A stretch of DNA of 64,000 nucleotides from Brachymonas wangyanguii (GTDB lineage: Bacteria > Pseudomonadota > Gammaproteobacteria > Burkholderiales > Burkholderiaceae_C): contig NZ_CP173677.1 in NCBI RefSeq assembly GCF_045055315.1, positions 1,550,001-1,614,000 of the forward strand, read 5' to 3'. The translations under genes were made by a program, and so were the position numbers. A model generated the notes under the pieces. The model did no database searches and was not told the DNA's origin. It saw only the letters and a program-made list of their open reading frames with translations. Within the stretch, counting starts at the first letter, position 1. Every line of letters starts with the position of its first letter. Positions 55,376-64,000 of the stretch are shown in pieces.

Positions 55376-56545
55376 TCAGGCCTTGGCTTCGCGCATCAGC
55401 TGGATGAAGCGATCGAACAGGTAGTCGATGTCGTGCGGGCCGCAGGAGGCTTCCGGGTGGCCCTGGAAGCTGAAGGCCGGCTGGTCGGTGCGGGCAATAC
55501 CCTGCAGCGTGCCATCGAACAGGCTCTGGTGCGTGACGCGCAGATTGGCCGGCAGGTTGTCGCCGTCCACGGCAAAGCCATGGTTCTGGCTGGTGATGCT
55601 GACGCGACCGTTGTCCAGGTCCTTGACCGGATGGTTGCCACCGTGGTGGCCAAACTTCATCTTGTAGGTCGTGGCACCGCTGGCCAGTGCCAGCAGCTGG
55701 TGGCCCAGGCAGATGCCGAAGGTCGGCTTGCCACTGTCAACGATCTCGCTGATCGCCTTGATGGCGTAATCGCAAGGCTGCGGATCGCCAGGGCCGTTGC
55801 TCAGGAACACGCCGTCCGGGTTCATCGCCAGCACCTCGGCCGCCGGTGTCTGCGCCGGCACCACGGTCAGCTTGCAGCCAAGGCCGGCCAGCATGCGCAG
55901 GATGTTGTGCTTGACGCCATAGTCATAGGCGACGACATGGAACTCGGGTTCTTCCAGGTTGCCGTAACCCTCGCCCAGCACCCACTCGGTCTGGGTCCAG
56001 GTGTAGGGCTGGGTGCAGGTCACCACCTGGGCCAGATCCTGGCCAGCCATGGACGGTGCGGCCTTGGCAGCGGCGATGGCCTGGTCAATTTCCTGCTGCG
56101 TCGGCGCACGCGCGCTGTCGAGCGCCATGATGCAGCCGTTCTGCGATCCGTGGTCACGCAGGTGGCGCGTCAGGCGGCGCGTATCGATACCGGCAATGGC
56201 CACCGTGTCGTGGCTCTGCAGGTATTCCTGCAGGGTAGCGGTGCTGCGGAAGTTGGAGGCGACCAGCGGCAGGTCACGGATCACCAGGCCGGCGGCGAAC
56301 AGGTCGCGCGACTCGACGTCTTCCGGGTTGGTGCCGTAGTTGCCAATGTGGGGATAGGTCAGCGTGACGATCTGGCGGGCATAGCTGGCATCGGTCAGGA
56401 TTTCCTGGTAACCGGTCATGGAGGTGTTGAAAACCACCTCGCCAGTGGTGATGCCGGCAGCACCGATGGACTGGCCAATGAAGACCGAGCCGTCGGCCAG
56501 GGTGAGGATAGCGGTGGGAAAGGGTGCCTGCTGGGACAAGAGCAC
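55376..56545 (-). CDS. carA: carbamoyl-phosphate synthase small subunit
   Basis: The glutaminase subunit of 389 residues: an N-terminal CPSase domain (ILTLADGSVFIGQSIGAAG, FNTSMTGYQEILTDASYARQ) and a class I amidotransferase domain with the nucleophile C279 in FGICLGHQ and the His/Glu pair in FQGHPEAS. It starts with GTG at 56543-56545, six bases after GGAG; no ATG fits homology. A 211-nt leader separates it from the SpoU gene upstream and probably holds the car promoter; I see no clear attenuator there. Confidence 0.95.
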   Translation of the reverse strand: MLLSQQAPFPTAILTLADGSVFIGQSIGAAGITTGEVVFNTSMTGYQEILTDASYARQIVTLTYPHIGNYGTNPEDVESRDLFAAGLVIRDLPLVASNFRSTATLQEYLQSHDTVAIAGIDTRRLTRHLRDHGSQNGCIMALDSARAPTQQEIDQAIAAAKAAPSMAGQDLAQVVTCTQPYTWTQTEWVLGEGYGNLEEPEFHVVAYDYGVKHNILRMLAGLGCKLTVVPAQTPAAEVLAMNPDGVFLSNGPGDPQPCDYAIKAISEIVDSGKPTFGICLGHQLLALASGATTYKMKFGHHGGNHPVKDLDNGRVSITSQNHGFAVDGDNLPANLRVTHQSLFDGTLQGIARTDQPAFSFQGHPEASCGPHDIDYLFDRFIQLMREAKA

Positions 56546-56756
56546 GTGGTTCTCCGATAGAAGAGGATGCGGGGTCGACAAAATGGACGGTCGCCAGGCA
56601 GACGCAAGAACCACCATGCCCTGGGTAGAGGGTGCATGGCTCAGCACCGAATTAGCATGAGAACTTGAATCGCGGCAGGCGCCGGGTGTGCTGTGAAGCC
56701 CCTCATTATATCCGAGCAGCATTGCAAGCGTATGGATTTCCCTGATGAAAACCCGG

Positions 56757-57536
56757 TCAGCGTGCAATGGAACTGGCGTAAAGGCAGATGGCGGCAGCAC
56801 TCGCCACGTTGAGCGACTCTTCGCCGCCCGGCTGGGCAATACGCAACAGCAGGCTGGCACGATCAACCAGGCCCTGCTGCACGCCCTGCCCTTCATGCCC
56901 CATGACCCAGGCGCATGGGCGCGGCAACGCTGCCTCATGCAGCAGTTGTGCGCCTTGCAAATGGGTGACCAGCAGCGGTACCTGCAACGCGTCAAGGTCA
57001 TCCAGCGACAGGCCTTCATGCAGCTGCAGGCCAAAGTGGGCCCCCATGCCGGCACGCAGCACCTTGGGCGACCACAGCGCGGCCGTGCCCTTGAGTGCCA
57101 GTATCTGGCGAAAGCCCATGGCACTGGCAGTACGCAAGATGGAACCGACATTGCCGGCATCCTGTACCCGGTCCAGCACGATGCTGTCCTGCTGCGGCTG
57201 CAACACTGCCTGCTGATCCGACCACGGCAGCAGGAAGCCCATGCTAGCCGGCGATTCCAGCGTGCTGGCCTGGACAAACAGCGCATCATCAAGCACCGCC
57301 AGACGTTCGGCACCGGCATACCAGCTGGCCGGAACCTGCCCCCAGGCGCGTTCACTGATGACCGCCCATTGTGGTCGCACCCCGCGCTCCAGGGCGGCGC
57401 GGCAGAGGTGATCGCCTTCGACCCAGATCTGGCCCTGGCGTCGGTAGGCACCCGGATCCTGCGCCAGCTTGCGCAACAGCTTGGCCAGCGCGTTATCACG
57501 GCTGGCAATGAAGACCGGCTTCAGCGGACTGCTCAT
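56757..57536 (-). CDS. SpoU/TrmH-family RNA methyltransferase
   Basis: A 259-residue SPOUT enzyme expected to 2'-O-methylate rRNA or tRNA. The C-terminal trefoil-knot motifs are VLDRVQDAGNVGSILRTASA (motif 1), WVMGHEGQG (motif 2) and PGGEESLNVASAAAICLY (motif 3). The N-terminal part is an L7Ae-like substrate-binding domain. The start ATG overlaps the rnhB stop. The exact substrate cannot be read. Confidence 0.92.
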   Translation of the reverse strand: MSSPLKPVFIASRDNALAKLLRKLAQDPGAYRRQGQIWVEGDHLCRAALERGVRPQWAVISERAWGQVPASWYAGAERLAVLDDALFVQASTLESPASMGFLLPWSDQQAVLQPQQDSIVLDRVQDAGNVGSILRTASAMGFRQILALKGTAALWSPKVLRAGMGAHFGLQLHEGLSLDDLDALQVPLLVTHLQGAQLLHEAALPRPCAWVMGHEGQGVQQGLVDRASLLLRIAQPGGEESLNVASAAAICLYASSIAR

Positions 57537-58174
57537 GCGCTCTGCCCACAGTCTGCGCGCAGCAAGGCCTGCGCCACAGGCGCGAAGCTGCGACGATGCT
57601 CCATCGTGGCACCCAGGCTGCGCAGCGCCTGCAGGTGCTCGGCCGTGCCATAGCCCTTGTGGCGGGCAAAACCGTAGCCTGGATAGCTGGCATCCACCTC
57701 CAGGCACCAGCGGTCACGCGTGACCTTGGCCAGGATCGAGGCGGCAGAAATCGCGGCCACCTTGGCATCGCCTTGCACGATGGCTTCGGCGCGCACCTGC
57801 AGCGTCGGCAGGCGATTGCCATCGACCAGCACCTTGGCTGGCTTCAGCCGCAAGCCTTCCACGGCCCGGCGCATCGCCAGCATGGTGGCGTGCAGGATAT
57901 TGAGTTGATCGATTTCCTCCACGCTGGCCTGGGCGATGCTGCAGCACAAGGCCTTGGCCAGGATCTCCTCGTACACCAATTCACGGCGACGCGCCGTCAG
58001 CTTCTTGGAATCAGCCAGACCGGCAATCGGCTGGCGCTCGTCCAGGATCACGGCCGCCGCCACCACCGGGCCGGCCAGCGGGCCACGGCCGGCCTCGTCA
58101 ACGCCAGCCAGCAATCCCGGACTGTCCCAGGGCAAGGAAGCCTGTTCAGCGTGCAAGGACCTGGGCGATGGCAT
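57533..58174 (-). CDS. rnhB: ribonuclease HII
   Basis: Removes ribonucleotides from DNA. The 213-residue protein has the catalytic motif GVDEAGRGPLAGPVVAAAVI (DEAGRG), the Asp in VLVDGNRLP, and the SAASILAKVTRDRWC and YPGYGFARHKGYGT motifs. Start MPSPRSLHAEQ at 58174 overlaps the end of lpxB by 29 nt, fitting the lpxB-rnhB arrangement of other Proteobacteria. Confidence 0.96.
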   Translation of the reverse strand: MPSPRSLHAEQASLPWDSPGLLAGVDEAGRGPLAGPVVAAAVILDERQPIAGLADSKKLTARRRELVYEEILAKALCCSIAQASVEEIDQLNILHATMLAMRRAVEGLRLKPAKVLVDGNRLPTLQVRAEAIVQGDAKVAAISAASILAKVTRDRWCLEVDASYPGYGFARHKGYGTAEHLQALRSLGATMEHRRSFAPVAQALLRADCGQSA

Positions 58175-59294
58175 CGGTGGCAAGTGCAGCCGTATCACGG
58201 CGCAGCAGAAGATGGAGATCGGTAAAGCGCTGCTGTAGCGCGGCAACACGCGCCGGCTGATCCAGCCAGTCGGTCACGGCAGCAGCCAGTGCCTGCGGCG
58301 TGGCCTGGTCCTGCAGGATTTCCGGCACGACAAAGTCCTGGCACAGGATGTTGGGCAGTCCCACCCAGGGCTGCAGCTGCTTGCGCTGCATCAGCCGGTA
58401 GGACCAGTCAGCCATGGCATAGGAAATCACCATCGGGCGCTTGAACAACGCAGCCTCCAGCGTGGCGGTACCGCTGGCGATCAAGGTGACATCACAGGCC
58501 GCCAGTGCCGCATGCGATTGTCCCTGTAGCAGCTGGATCTTGCCGGCCAGGCCAGCCTGGGCGATCTGCTGTTGCAGCCGCTCGTATTGCGCCGGCACCG
58601 CCGGCAGGATGCCGCGCAGGCCCGGACGCTGCTCCAGCAGCAGGCGCGCCGCCTGCAGAAAGCGTGGCGCCAGATGGCGCACTTCGGAACCGCGACTGCC
58701 AGGCAGCAGCGCCACCACTTCGCCCGCCTCGGGCAGGCCCAGCGCCTGGCGTGCCGCGATACGATCCGGTTCCAGCGGCAGCACCGCGGCCAGCGGATGG
58801 CCGACATAGGTACTCGGAATGCCATGCTGCTGCAACAGCTCCGGCTCGAACGGAAACAGGCACAGCACATGATCGGCGCTGCGCCGGATCTGGTGTACAC
58901 GCTCGGCGCGCCAGGCCCAGATCGAGGGGCAGACAAAGTGCACGGTCGGTACGCCCTTCTCGCGCAGGGCTTGCTCCAGACCCAGATTGAAATCAGGCGC
59001 ATCCACGCCGACAAACACATCGGGCCGATCGCGAAGCAGGCGTTCACGCAGCTGATTGCGGATTTTCCAGATGCCGTAAACCTTGCTCAGCACTTCCAGG
59101 CTGTAGCCGTGCACGGCCAGCGCCTCGCTCGGCCAGTGCGCGACAAAACCCTGCTCCTGCATGCGCGGGCCGCCAATGCCATCGGATTGCAGCTGCGGCC
59201 AGCGCTGGCGCGCACCTTCCAGCAGCAGACCGGCGAGCAAGTCGCCGGATGCTTCGCCAGCCACCATGGCCATGCGCAGGGAATCGCCCGCCAT
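58146..59294 (-). CDS. lpxB: lipid A disaccharide synthase
   Basis: Joins UDP-diacylglucosamine and lipid X to make the lipid A disaccharide at the inner membrane. The 382-residue GT19 enzyme opens with RMAMVAGEASGDLLAGLLLE and shows IDAPDFN-type motif VGVDAPDFNLGLEQAL, VCPSIWAW, FPFEPELLQQHGIPSTYVGH and LLPGSRGSEVRHLAP. It follows lpxA by 24 nt. Confidence 0.97.
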   Translation of the reverse strand: MAGDSLRMAMVAGEASGDLLAGLLLEGARQRWPQLQSDGIGGPRMQEQGFVAHWPSEALAVHGYSLEVLSKVYGIWKIRNQLRERLLRDRPDVFVGVDAPDFNLGLEQALREKGVPTVHFVCPSIWAWRAERVHQIRRSADHVLCLFPFEPELLQQHGIPSTYVGHPLAAVLPLEPDRIAARQALGLPEAGEVVALLPGSRGSEVRHLAPRFLQAARLLLEQRPGLRGILPAVPAQYERLQQQIAQAGLAGKIQLLQGQSHAALAACDVTLIASGTATLEAALFKRPMVISYAMADWSYRLMQRKQLQPWVGLPNILCQDFVVPEILQDQATPQALAAAVTDWLDQPARVAALQQRFTDLHLLLRRDTAALATDAIAQVLAR

Positions 59295-59318
59295 CCGCTC
59301 GTGCTCCAGCTGCCGGAA

Positions 59319-60107
59319 TCAGCGCGTGATGCCGCGCGTGGAGCCTTGCAGAAAGGCCTGCATCATCGCCACGTCTTCGCGCGCTTCGGGGTGTTCAGCC
59401 GCCAGCGCATCAATGGCGTCACGCGCCTGTTCCAGCGTCAGGCCGTTGCGATAGATCTGGCGGTACATGGCCTTGACCGCGGCAATGCGTTCCGGGCCGA
59501 AGCCGCGACGACGCAGGCCTTCAATATTGAAGCCGCGCGCCGAGGGCGGATTGCCATCGGCCATGATGAAGGGTGGCACATCCTGGTTGATCGCCGAGGC
59601 AAAACCGATCATGGCGTGTGCGCCGATCTTGACGAACTGGTGCACGCCGGTCAGGCCGCCGATGATGACCCAGTCGCCCACATGCACGTGGCCGGCCAGC
59701 GTGGCGTTGTTGGCCAGAATGGTCTTATTGGCCAGCTGCACATCGTGCGCGATATGCACATAGGCCATGATCCAGTTGTCATCGCCGATGCGGGTCACGC
59801 CGGCATCCTGCGCCGTGCCGGTGTTGAAGGTGCAGTACTCACGCACCGTGTTGCGGTGGCCAATCTCCAGGCGCGTCGGTTCGCCGGCGTATTTCTTGTC
59901 CTGCGGCGGGCCGCCAATCGTGCTGTGCGGATGGAAGACGTTGTCTTCACCAATCGTGGTGTGACCGTCGATCACGCAATGGGCACCAATGCGGCTACGG
60001 GCACCAATCTGCACATGCGGACCCACCGTGGCAAACGGACCCACCTCGACATCGGCGGCCAGTTGCGCAGCGGGATCGATCAGGGCGGTGGGATGGATCA
60101 GTGCCAT
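59319..60107 (-). CDS. lpxA: UDP-N-acetylglucosamine acyltransferase
   Basis: Catalyses the first acylation of lipid A synthesis. The 262-residue protein is a left-handed beta-helix of hexapeptide repeats (IHPTALIDPAAQLAADVEVG onwards), with the catalytic His expected in the EYCTFNTGTAQD to AHDVQ area, and a helical C-terminal domain. Start MALIHPTALIDP at 60107. It follows fabZ by 14 nt. Confidence 0.97.
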   Translation of the reverse strand: MALIHPTALIDPAAQLAADVEVGPFATVGPHVQIGARSRIGAHCVIDGHTTIGEDNVFHPHSTIGGPPQDKKYAGEPTRLEIGHRNTVREYCTFNTGTAQDAGVTRIGDDNWIMAYVHIAHDVQLANKTILANNATLAGHVHVGDWVIIGGLTGVHQFVKIGAHAMIGFASAINQDVPPFIMADGNPPSARGFNIEGLRRRGFGPERIAAVKAMYRQIYRNGLTLEQARDAIDALAAEHPEAREDVAMMQAFLQGSTRGITR

Positions 60108-60121
60108 GGTGTCTCCAGGAA

Positions 60122-60577
60122 TCAGGCTTCGATACGGCGCACCGTACACATCAGGTCGGCTTCGCAGGCAAGTTCACCATCGACACGCGCGACGGCGTGG
60201 AACTTGTAGATGCCGCCGCGCGAGCGCTCGGCAGTGCACTCCATGACCAACTGGTCACCCGGCTCGACCGGCCGCTTGAAACGGGCATTGTCGATGCCGA
60301 CGAAGTAGTAGACCACGTCCGGATCCAGCTTGTTGCTGTCCGGCGGCAGCAGCAGCAGCGCCGAGGCCTGTGCCATCGCTTCCAGGATCAGCACGCCCGG
60401 CATGACCGGACGGTTCGGGAAGTGGCCGGTAAAGAACGGTTCGTTGATGGTGACGTTCTTGATCGCCTTGATGCGCGTCGAACCTTCCACCTCCAGCACG
60501 CGATCCACCAGCAGGATCGGGTAACGGTGGGGCAGGCGCTTGATGATCTGGTGGATATCGATGGAGGCAGCAGTCAT
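60122..60577 (-). CDS. fabZ: 3-hydroxyacyl-ACP dehydratase FabZ
   Basis: Dehydrates beta-hydroxyacyl-ACP in fatty acid elongation and competes with LpxA/LpxD for substrate. The 151-residue hotdog-fold protein has catalytic H52 (FFTGHFPNRPVMPGVLILEA) and E66. Its start overlaps the lpxD stop by four bases. Confidence 0.97.
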   Translation of the reverse strand: MTAASIDIHQIIKRLPHRYPILLVDRVLEVEGSTRIKAIKNVTINEPFFTGHFPNRPVMPGVLILEAMAQASALLLLPPDSNKLDPDVVYYFVGIDNARFKRPVEPGDQLVMECTAERSRGGIYKFHAVARVDGELACEADLMCTVRRIEA

Positions 60578-61581
60578 GGTTGTGTCTTGTTTTCAGAAAG
60601 TTGTTGTTCGAGTGCGCGTACGCGATCGCGCAGCTTGTGCAGGCTCTTGACAGCTGCGGCATTCTTCTCCCAGGTCGCATTATCGTCCAGCGGGAAGAAT
60701 CCGGTATAGGCGCCCTGCTTGCGCAGCGAGCGCGTGACCATGGAAGTGGCGGTGATATGGATGCCATCGGCAATCGTCAGGTGGCCGGCAATATTGGCGG
60801 CACCGCCAATCGTGCAGTGCGCACCAATGCGGGCGCTGCCGGCCACACCGGTGTTGGCGGCCATGGCCGTATGCTCGCCGATCTGCACGTTGTGCGCAAT
60901 CATGATCAGGTCGTCCATCTTGACGCCCTTGCCGATCACGGTGTCATCCAAGGCGCCACGGTCGATACAGGTGTTGGCGCCGATTTCCACATCGTCCTCG
61001 ATGCGTACCGCGCCCAGCTGCTCGATCTTGACCCATTCGCCATTCTCGTGGGCAAAGCCGAAACCGTCAGCGCCAATCACCACGCCGGGATGCAGGATGC
61101 AGCGTGCACCGACCGAGCAGCCTTCGCTGAGCGTGACGCGCGACTTGAGCCAGCTGCCGGCACCAACACGGGCACCGCGCTCGACCACACACAACGGGCC
61201 GATGATGGCATCCGGATGGACATCAGCTTCGGGATGTACCACCGCCGAAGGATGGATGCGGTAGTCAGGCTGCGGCAGCATGTGCTGCTTCCACCACTGC
61301 GTGACACGCGCATAGTAGGCGTACGGGTTGGCAGTGACGATGCACGCCCTGCCCTCACGGCGCGCGGCCTCGAGCATGGCAGGCGGCACGATCAGGCAGG
61401 ACGCCTGCGACTGCTCCATCTGGGCGGCATAACGCGGACCGTTGACAAAGCTCAGGCTGCCGGGCTGGGCATGCTCCAGCGCTGCCAGACCCTGGACGCA
61501 GATCGTGCCATCACCGTGCAGTTCACCACCATGGGATTGCAGCGCCTCCACGATCTGCGCCACTGTCACCTGCTTGTCCAT
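60574..61581 (-). CDS. lpxD: UDP-3-O-acyl-glucosamine N-acyltransferase
   Basis: Third step of lipid A synthesis. The 335-residue protein has an N-terminal uridine-binding domain, a hexapeptide-repeat beta-helix (IHPSAVVHPEADVHPDAIIG onwards; catalytic His expected in the GFGFAHENGEW or MIAHNVQIG region), and a C-terminal helix. Start MDKQVTVAQIVEAL at 61581. A perfect intrinsic terminator lies 17 nt before it. Confidence 0.96.
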   Translation of the reverse strand: MDKQVTVAQIVEALQSHGGELHGDGTICVQGLAALEHAQPGSLSFVNGPRYAAQMEQSQASCLIVPPAMLEAARREGRACIVTANPYAYYARVTQWWKQHMLPQPDYRIHPSAVVHPEADVHPDAIIGPLCVVERGARVGAGSWLKSRVTLSEGCSVGARCILHPGVVIGADGFGFAHENGEWVKIEQLGAVRIEDDVEIGANTCIDRGALDDTVIGKGVKMDDLIMIAHNVQIGEHTAMAANTGVAGSARIGAHCTIGGAANIAGHLTIADGIHITATSMVTRSLRKQGAYTGFFPLDDNATWEKNAAAVKSLHKLRDRVRALEQQLSENKTQP

Positions 61582-61597
61582 ATGTTCGCCTTTCAAA

Positions 61598-61623
61598 CAA
61601 AAAAGGGCACCTGCTGGTGCCCT
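61598..61623 (-). terminator. intrinsic terminator between skp and lpxD
   Basis: A perfect 8-bp stem (AGGGCACC at 61604-61611, GGTGCCCT at 61616-61623) with a TGCT loop. On the minus strand it runs directly into a T-tract complementary to A 61599-61604. It begins 24 nt after the skp stop and ends 17 nt before the lpxD ATG. Confidence 0.88.
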
Positions 61624-61646
61624 GTCGGGAGCCAGCAGCGGCCCAT

Positions 61647-62207
61647 TCATCGACCTGCGTCGAGTTCGGCAATCACCTTGTCGGTGATGTTCAGTTGCGG
61701 CTTGATGAATACCACTTCCTGCAGGATCACATCGTAGCCTTCCTGCGTCGCGATACGGATCACGGCGCGGTTGGCACGCTCCAGCAGGGCCTGCATTTCC
61801 TCGGCCTTGCGGTTGTTCAGGTCTTCCTGGAATTCCTGGCGCTTCTGCTGGAACTCGCTGTCCATGGCCGTGAGCTCACGGCGACGTTCGTTCAACTGCG
61901 ATTCGGACAGGTTGGCATGCTCGCGCTCGAACTGGTTGATCGCCTTCTGCATGCGCTCACCCAGCCTGGACAGCTGCTGCTCACGCGAAGAAAACTCGCG
62001 CTTGAGCTTGTTCTGCGAATCCACCGCCGCGCGCGTCTCGCTGAACAGGCGATCGGTATTCACGAAGCCGATGCGGCCCGTCAGCGGCTGTGCCGACAGT
62101 GTCGTCGCCACGGCAGTCTGGGACTGCGCTGCCAGCGGTGCGACTACCGCGGCACAGGCCAGCAGCGCACCCGCTGCATGCTTGATAAATGGGCGGATCT
62201 TGTTCAT
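61647..62207 (-). CDS. skp: OmpH/Skp-family periplasmic chaperone
   Basis: Holds unfolded outer membrane proteins on the way to BamA. The 186-residue protein has a signal peptide (ending near residue 30 at LAAQSQ), the short strand RIGFVNTDRLFSETRAA and the long coiled-coil tentacles rich in Gln, Glu and Arg (residues about 60-150). The C-terminal strand is VIRIATQEGYDVIL. Its ATG overlaps the bamA stop (TGATG). Confidence 0.95.
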   Translation of the reverse strand: MNKIRPFIKHAAGALLACAAVVAPLAAQSQTAVATTLSAQPLTGRIGFVNTDRLFSETRAAVDSQNKLKREFSSREQQLSRLGERMQKAINQFEREHANLSESQLNERRRELTAMDSEFQQKRQEFQEDLNNRKAEEMQALLERANRAVIRIATQEGYDVILQEVVFIKPQLNITDKVIAELDAGR

Positions 62208-64000
62208 CAGAATTGCGTACCGATCTGGAATTGGACTTTTTCGAGTTTATCACCGTCGTACTTCTTGACCGGCCAGCCAAACGCCAGGCTCAGCGGGCCC
62301 ATCGGCGAGATCCAGCGGATACCGACACCGGCAGAAGCGCGCAGGCTCTTGGCATCCTTGTTCTGCGGCAGGTCGTAGACGGAGCTGTCATCCGCATAGA
62401 CGTTACCCACGTCCATGAAGCCGAACATGCGCAGCGTCTTGTCGGTACCGGCGCCCGGGAACGGTGCCACCACTTCCATGTTCACGTTGAACTTCTTGGA
62501 GCCGCCCACGGAATAGGTATCACCGTCGAGGTCCACGTTCTTGGGACCCAGCGAGCTTTGTTCGAAGCCGCGCACAGAACTCAGGCCGCCCGAATAGAAG
62601 TTCTTGAAGATCGGGAAGCTCTTGCCACCCAGGCTCTTGCCATAGGCCAGATCGGTATTCAGGGCGAAGGTGTACTTCTTGGACAGCGGGTAGAAATACT
62701 GGTAGCGATAGGTCGCCAGCGCGTACTTCATGTCACCTGCCGGGCTGACGGCACCAAACAGGCGGTGGTAGCTGCCGGAAGATGGTGCCAGTGCGCTGTC
62801 GCGACGGTCACGCGACCAGCCCACCGTCAACGGAATGCCATAGGCCGAGTTGCCGCCGTATTCCTTCTGGAAGTCCTGGTATTCCTTGGGCAGCTCGCGG
62901 TTCTGCTGCTTGACCTTGTACTGCTCGAAGCCGGCACCAAAGTACACCGTGTCGTTTTCGGTAAACGGAACGCCAAAGTTCATGTTGGCGTTCATGTGCT
63001 GCATCTTGTAGTCGTAGTAGTTACCGCTCTGGGACTCGTACGGCTCGATATCGCTGTAGCTCAGGCCAAAGGTGCGGGAAATGCCGTCCTTGGTGAAATA
63101 GGGATCAGTAGAGCGCAGTGAGAAGGTGCGGTTGTATTCGCTGTTGGACGCCTCGAAACCCAGCGACTGGCCGGAACCGAAGATGTTGTCCTGCGACACG
63201 CCGACCAGGAAGGAAACGCTGTCCGAGGTGGAATAGCCCAGTCCCAGCTGCAGCGAACCGGTATGCGCTTCCTTGACGTTCAGGTTGATGTCGGCCTGGT
63301 CACTGGTACCCGGTACCGGCTGGGTGCTGACCTGCACGTCAGTGAAGTAACCCAGACGGTCCACGCGAGCGCGCGAGGTCTGGATCTTGTCGGAGCTGTA
63401 CCAGGACGATTCGTACTGACGCAGCTCTCGGCGGATCACCTCGTCACGCGTACGTGCGTTGCCGGAGATGTTGATGTTGCGCACATAGGCGCGATCGCTG
63501 GGTGTGGCCTCCATGATCAGGGCCACCTGCTGGCGCTCGCGGTCCACCTGCGGCACGGCATTGACCTTGGCAAAGGCGTAGCCGTAGTTGCCAAAGTGGT
63601 TTTCCATGGCCTGCACGGTCTCGTCCACATCGTCGATCTTGTAGGCTTCGCCCGGCTTGATCTTGACCAGCGACTGGAATTCATTTTCGCGCTGCAGATA
63701 ATCACCTGCCAGCGACACGCCGGACACCACATAGCGCGGACCTTCGGTCACGTTCATGGTGATGTTGATGCCGGTCTTGTCGGGCGTCAGGGCCACCTGG
63801 GTGGAATCGACCTTGAATTCCAGGTAGCCACGGTTCTTGTAGTAGCGCGTGACGGCCTCGACGTCCTGGTTCAGGCGATCAGACGCATAGCGGTCGGACT
63901 TGGTGTACCAGGACATCCAGTTGCCGGTATCCAGCTGCATCTGGCCTTTCAGGGTGGAATCACTGAAGACCTCGTTGCCGACGAAGTTGATGCTGTCGAT
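62207..64000 (-). CDS. bamA: outer membrane protein assembly factor BamA (N-terminus beyond the window)
   Basis: About 597 C-terminal residues of the essential beta-barrel assembly core. The visible part covers the last three POTRA domains (for example VEAVTRYYKNRGYLEFKVDS and VRNINISGNARTRDEVIRRE) and the whole 16-strand barrel, including SSVRGFEQSSLGPK (the conserved VRGF motif of the lid loop). The C-terminal Phe (QFQIGTQF) is the usual outer membrane signature. It is followed by skp and the lpx genes. Confidence 0.97.
   Translation of the reverse strand: MDSINFVGNEVFSDSTLKGQMQLDTGNWMSWYTKSDRYASDRLNQDVEAVTRYYKNRGYLEFKVDSTQVALTPDKTGINITMNVTEGPRYVVSGVSLAGDYLQRENEFQSLVKIKPGEAYKIDDVDETVQAMENHFGNYGYAFAKVNAVPQVDRERQQVALIMEATPSDRAYVRNINISGNARTRDEVIRRELRQYESSWYSSDKIQTSRARVDRLGYFTDVQVSTQPVPGTSDQADINLNVKEAHTGSLQLGLGYSTSDSVSFLVGVSQDNIFGSGQSLGFEASNSEYNRTFSLRSTDPYFTKDGISRTFGLSYSDIEPYESQSGNYYDYKMQHMNANMNFGVPFTENDTVYFGAGFEQYKVKQQNRELPKEYQDFQKEYGGNSAYGIPLTVGWSRDRRDSALAPSSGSYHRLFGAVSPAGDMKYALATYRYQYFYPLSKKYTFALNTDLAYGKSLGGKSFPIFKNFYSGGLSSVRGFEQSSLGPKNVDLDGDTYSVGGSKKFNVNMEVVAPFPGAGTDKTLRMFGFMDVGNVYADDSSVYDLPQNKDAKSLRASAGVGIRWISPMGPLSLAFGWPVKKYDGDKLEKVQFQIGTQF

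Overview
The window reads as chromosome of a betaproteobacterium of the order Burkholderiales, most like the Alcaligenaceae (Bordetella/Achromobacter/Kerstersia type). The grounds are GC-rich codon use, a short-form HisZ next to purA, the hflX-hflK-hflC cluster behind hfq, a CobD/CbiB-like membrane protein beside rsgA, a TadA fused to an alpha/beta hydrolase, the ubiE-Tim44-ubiJ-ubiB block, dnaX-ybaB-recR, petABC-sspA-sspB, and the bamA-skp-lpxD-fabZ-lpxA-lpxB-rnhB envelope operon. The species is not assignable from sequence reading alone.

Layout. 1-24.5 kb is ordinary core: the start of methylmalonyl-CoA mutase with a divergent GntR regulator, dnaG, a patatin-like protein and oligoribonuclease, an M48 protease with rsgA, NUDIX/rplS, metC, purA-hisZ, hflC-hflK-hflX-hfq, hemH-ydcF, ribE, ldcA and tadA. 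24.6-34.6 kb is accessory DNA. It begins with a frameshifted gene of unknown function and a short copy of what looks like the 3' end of guaA followed by a terminator (a probable island attachment scar). It ends at an intact IS3-family element whose two flanks belong to different broken genes. 34.6-64 kb returns to core: a symporter truncated by the IS, the ubiquinone cluster, DUF971, recR-ybaB-dnaX, tRNA-Thr, sspB-sspA, petCBA, mscL, pdxA-Nif3, a DegS-like protease, greA, carB-carA, a SpoU methyltransferase, and the lipid A / outer membrane assembly operon up to a partial bamA.

The most interesting part is 25.85-32.74 kb. One strong promoter with a perfect palindrome just downstream reads into a structured non-coding stretch, a 79-residue ORF, an XRE-type repressor, a reverse transcriptase with retron hallmarks (NAxxH, LPQG, YVDD, a VTG-like motif), and then, 14 nt after the RT stop and behind a strong ribosome binding site, a complete QatABCD anti-phage system (KAP ATPase, QatB, QueC-like, TatD-like). 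By hand I can fold the non-coding stretch into a retron-like RNA: a 16-nt a1 segment pairs completely with an a2 segment about 230 nt downstream, enclosing a perfect msr-type hairpin and a long imperfect msd-type stem. The arrangement suggests a single regulated transcription unit coupling a retron module to Qat, which I do not know to be described.

Other points worth a second look are a 9-A run in dnaX at which slippage in either direction reaches a stop at once (a gamma-subunit switch), a terminator hairpin inside the greA leader just after its promoter, a perfect intrinsic terminator only 17 nt before lpxD, and a hydrolase domain on TadA that has lost its nucleophile motif.
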